DNA of 64,000 bases, from the NCBI RefSeq assembly GCF_010500835.1, contig NZ_JAAAMJ010000010.1, forward strand, positions 62,001-126,000, given 5' to 3'. Made by a program: the position numbers and the translations under genes. Source of the DNA: Aurantimonas aggregata (lineage in GTDB: Bacteria > Pseudomonadota > Alphaproteobacteria > Rhizobiales > Rhizobiaceae). The notes under the pieces were generated by a model. It saw only the letters and a program-made list of their open reading frames with translations, had not been told where the DNA came from and searched no databases. Below are positions 61,883-64,000 of the stretch, one piece after another; within the stretch, counting starts at the first letter, position 1; each line of letters starts with the position of its first letter.

Positions 61883-62944
61883 TCATGTTCCCCCGACCGC
61901 AGCGCGGGTGCCGGGCGCTGCCTCGGCCGCGAGGCCCTTCTTTTCACCCATGCCGCTTAGCAGGCATCGCAGGACGTCCGACCCGGTGATCATGCGCTTT
62001 TCCTCCGGCGACCAGAGGAGAATGACCGTCTCGTCATGCCCGGCCTCCTGGCCGCGGCGCAGGGCAAGGATGCCAAGGGCGGTATCGAGCGTGTCGGTCG
62101 GCCGGGTGACGACTGCCGGACGATGACAATAGGCGCGGGGAGAGGCCTGGTCGCCCAGCACCAGGACGTCGCGCAGGAAAGCGGACGCGTTCATCAGAAG
62201 GCGCGGCAGACCTTCGTCATCCGTGAGGACGATCCACTTCTTGCGGGAGGCCGCCAGCCTGGCGACGAAGGGATCATCCTGCGCGCCGCCGATGGCGGGA
62301 AACACCGGGTCGGCTCCCTCGAAGGGCAACCGCATGACGCTGTCGGGATCGAGCGGTTTGCCCTGGTCCCGGACGACGAGGTCGTCGAGCGCCAGGAAGT
62401 TGGTGGCGCCGATCGCCTCTATCCGACCCACCTCGCTTTCATCGTTCACGGCATGATAGCGCAGGATGTTGTGCAGCTCGCGTTCGCGGAACCAGGGCAC
62501 GGTCTCGGTGCCCACCCATGCGTCGAGAAGTAGTGCGGTGGGCTTTGCGAGTGGCCACAGGATGATGCGGTAGAACCGCAGGACCGGGGCGAAGAAGGCG
62601 ACGGCCCGCAAAGCATGGCGGGAAAAATAGGCCTGCGGCACGATCTCGCCCAACGCCGTGATGACGACGGTGGAAAACAGGAAGGCCAGCAAGCCGGTCA
62701 TCACCGAATCCGCCAGCATGGTCAGCAGCACGTTGATGGCGACATTGCCCATCAGGATGGTGACGAGCGTGAAATTCGCGTCCCGCCGGAATTCGAGGGC
62801 GCTGGACGCGCTCTTGTCCCCCGCCGCAGCCGCCGCCTCCAGCCGAAGGCGGCTGAGGCTGAACACGGCGATGTTGGAACCGGAGAACAAGGCCGACTGC
62901 GAGATGCAGACGGCTATCCCTATCCAGATGAGTATGTCGTCCAT
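61883..62944 (-). CDS. CNNM/DUF21-type membrane protein (CorC/HlyC-like)
   Basis: A 353-residue inner-membrane protein. The DUF21 domain (about residues 1-150) has SQSALFSGSNIAVFSLSRLR, NFTLVTILMGNVAINVLLTM and TVVITALGEIVPQAYFSRHA. Two CBS-like segments follow (about 180-310). Family members are linked to Mg/Co efflux or haemolysin-like accessory functions. The hallmark CorC C-terminal transporter-associated domain is not evident, so the protein is a short version. ATG 62944. Possibly co-transcribed with csbD downstream, although csbD has its own promoter. Confidence 0.8.
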   Translation of the reverse strand: MDDILIWIGIAVCISQSALFSGSNIAVFSLSRLRLEAAAAAGDKSASSALEFRRDANFTLVTILMGNVAINVLLTMLADSVMTGLLAFLFSTVVITALGEIVPQAYFSRHALRAVAFFAPVLRFYRIILWPLAKPTALLLDAWVGTETVPWFRERELHNILRYHAVNDESEVGRIEAIGATNFLALDDLVVRDQGKPLDPDSVMRLPFEGADPVFPAIGGAQDDPFVARLAASRKKWIVLTDDEGLPRLLMNASAFLRDVLVLGDQASPRAYCHRPAVVTRPTDTLDTALGILALRRGQEAGHDETVILLWSPEEKRMITGSDVLRCLLSGMGEKKGLAAEAAPGTRAAVGGT

Positions 62945-63277
62945 GGAATCTCCTGTGCCTTCAGGGCGCAATGGGCTGGTGTCGGCTGCAGTTCCGGCGC
63001 AGGCGACGAGGGAATGGCTGAGGACCCTGGGATGGTGGCCGTCGAGGGGTCGTGAGCTGGGAATTCGCAACTAACGCCAAGGCGGTATCGCAGACCTCCT
63101 CCCGATGATCGGGTCGCGGCTATGGATCACGAATTATTGAGCGAAGGCATCAGCTTCGCAAAAGTTGCGCCGGGCTAGTTTCGCGTGTCGCGAGGCCGCT
63201 CCGGCTCGAAGCCGCGGCTCGACCAGCCGTTCGACACGCCGTCTCGCCAGCTTCATTTTCCTCCGATTGGACCCGCC
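62945..63277. other. Intergenic region (333 bp) between divergent CNNM and PRC-barrel genes
   Basis: Short frames here have no ribosome site or family similarity. The segment near 63060-63145 is AT-richer and probably contains the two divergent promoters; I could not pick out clear -35/-10 boxes. Confidence 0.5.
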
Positions 63278-64000
63278 ATGAGATCCCAGATCCTCCTCTC
63301 CCTCGCTCTTCTCGGCGGGCTCGGAACAGCTTCGGCCCTGGCCGAGTGCAACCTTGCCGATTCCGGGCTGGAGGAGGCGATCATCCAGAAGCCGGAGCTG
63401 CGCGGGCCGGAAGGGCGCCACATGGTGCGCGACCTCCGCCACTTGCGCGATACGGCCTTCATCCTCTGGTCCTACGGCCGCACCGACGACTGCGCGCGGG
63501 TCATGGGCAACATCCGCGAGCTCGTCTCCGAGCCGTCGATGGCCAGCATGGGCGGCAACGACGAGGACGAGGCGGACCAGCAGTTCGCCGCCCGCGAGCC
63601 CATGGTCCGGCGCGGCGCGACGGAAGGCCATCGCGACGACGTCGGCGCGACGCCGCTCGTCGCCATCGCCGAGCTGTCGCCGGGGCTGCGGGCCAACGAG
63701 TTCATCGGCTCGGAAGTGCGCAGCTCCGACGACCGGATCATCGGCGAGGTGAGGAACGTCGTCTTCGAGACCAAGGACCACGACGGCTACGCGGTCATCG
63801 CCTCCGGCGGCTTCTTCATCCCCGGCACCGACAGCATCATCGCGCCGATCCGGTTCCTCAAGGTCTCGCAGGAACGCGACGTGTTCTTCCTGCCGATGCC
63901 CGAGACCGAGGTGAAGACCATCCCGCTGATGCCCGACCAGGACTACACCTGGCTGTCGAACACCGACTGGCGCAGCCGCAACGACGCGCTGTTCGAGAAG
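63278..64000 (+). CDS. PRC-barrel domain protein, exported (partial, runs off the window)
   Basis: The first 241 residues of a secreted protein. Signal peptide MRSQILLSLALLGGLGTASA (cleavage near ALA), with Cys24 in AECN and Cys72 in DDCARVM as a disulfide pair. The PRC-barrel lies about 145-220: FIGSEVRSSDDRIIGEVRNV, VFETKDHDGYAVIASGGFFI. The C terminus is outside the window; it may hold a second PRC-barrel. ATG 63278 begins the signal. In Rhizobiales such proteins often sit beside stress genes. Function is unknown. Confidence 0.8.
   Translation, partial: MRSQILLSLALLGGLGTASALAECNLADSGLEEAIIQKPELRGPEGRHMVRDLRHLRDTAFILWSYGRTDDCARVMGNIRELVSEPSMASMGGNDEDEADQQFAAREPMVRRGATEGHRDDVGATPLVAIAELSPGLRANEFIGSEVRSSDDRIIGEVRNVVFETKDHDGYAVIASGGFFIPGTDSIIAPIRFLKVSQERDVFFLPMPETEVKTIPLMPDQDYTWLSNTDWRSRNDALFEK

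Overview
The window is 64 kb of high-GC (by eye about two thirds G+C) chromosome from an alphaproteobacterium, most likely Hyphomicrobiales (Rhizobiales). The pointers are a complete-looking gene transfer agent (GTA) cluster, feuN-feuP-feuQ, PleC beside glnE and degP, and families typical of that order (DUF5330, DUF6107, DUF6456, DUF1491). A family-level guess such as Aurantimonadaceae is only an inference. No rRNA, tRNA or CRISPR array was seen.

Layout. 1-3.3 kb (minus): branched-chain amino-acid-type ABC transporter (livH partial, livF, livG, substrate-binding protein). 3.5-10.5 kb: a conserved housekeeping block with an orphan DnaA-domain-IV protein, DUF6456, SufE, DUF5330, a multi-TM histidine kinase resembling DivJ, a peptidoglycan-binding protein, DUF1491 and DUF2336. 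10.7-14.9 kb: a 58-residue protein, a DUF1254/DUF1214 pair, a class A penicillin-binding protein and a YcgN-type cysteine-cluster protein. 14.9-35.4 kb: the GTA cluster in canonical order (TerS, TerL, portal, DUF6107, protease, capsid, connectors gp6-gp8, tail tube gp9, chaperones gp10/gp10.1, tape measure gp11, gp12, gp13, peptidase gp14, gp15). Three things intrude on it: two related repeat cassettes flanking TerS-TerL, a DUF1778/GNAT toxin-antitoxin module between TerL and portal, and a 3,624-bp IS1595-type element with passenger genes that splits gp15.

35.5-38.4 kb: feuN-like/feuP/feuQ and an outer-membrane lipoprotein. 38.5-39.2 kb: a RelE/HigA-type toxin-antitoxin operon under a perfect palindrome. 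39.4-43.5 kb: ccmI-ccmE-ccmF-ccmH for cytochrome c maturation. 43.7-55.6 kb: degP, a response regulator/histidine kinase pair, glnE, and then pleC and pepN on the opposite strand. 55.8-64 kb: an orphan molybdenum-hydroxylase large subunit, a DMT transporter, a quinone-oxidoreductase-like gene divergent from a TetR regulator, a decayed transporter remnant, a CsbD-like stress gene with an EcfG-type promoter, a CNNM (DUF21) membrane protein and a partial PRC-barrel protein.

The two observations I would check first are in the GTA cluster. The gp10/gp10.1 junction has the full architecture of a programmed -1 frameshift: a CCCAAAC slippery heptamer in the correct phase, an SD-like element 9 nt upstream, and an 11-bp all-GC stem-loop 8 nt downstream. 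The gp15 gene is cut by an insertion with perfect 25-bp terminal inverted repeats and a perfect 8-bp target duplication, so this GTA has probably lost its terminal tail protein recently while the rest of the cluster still looks intact.
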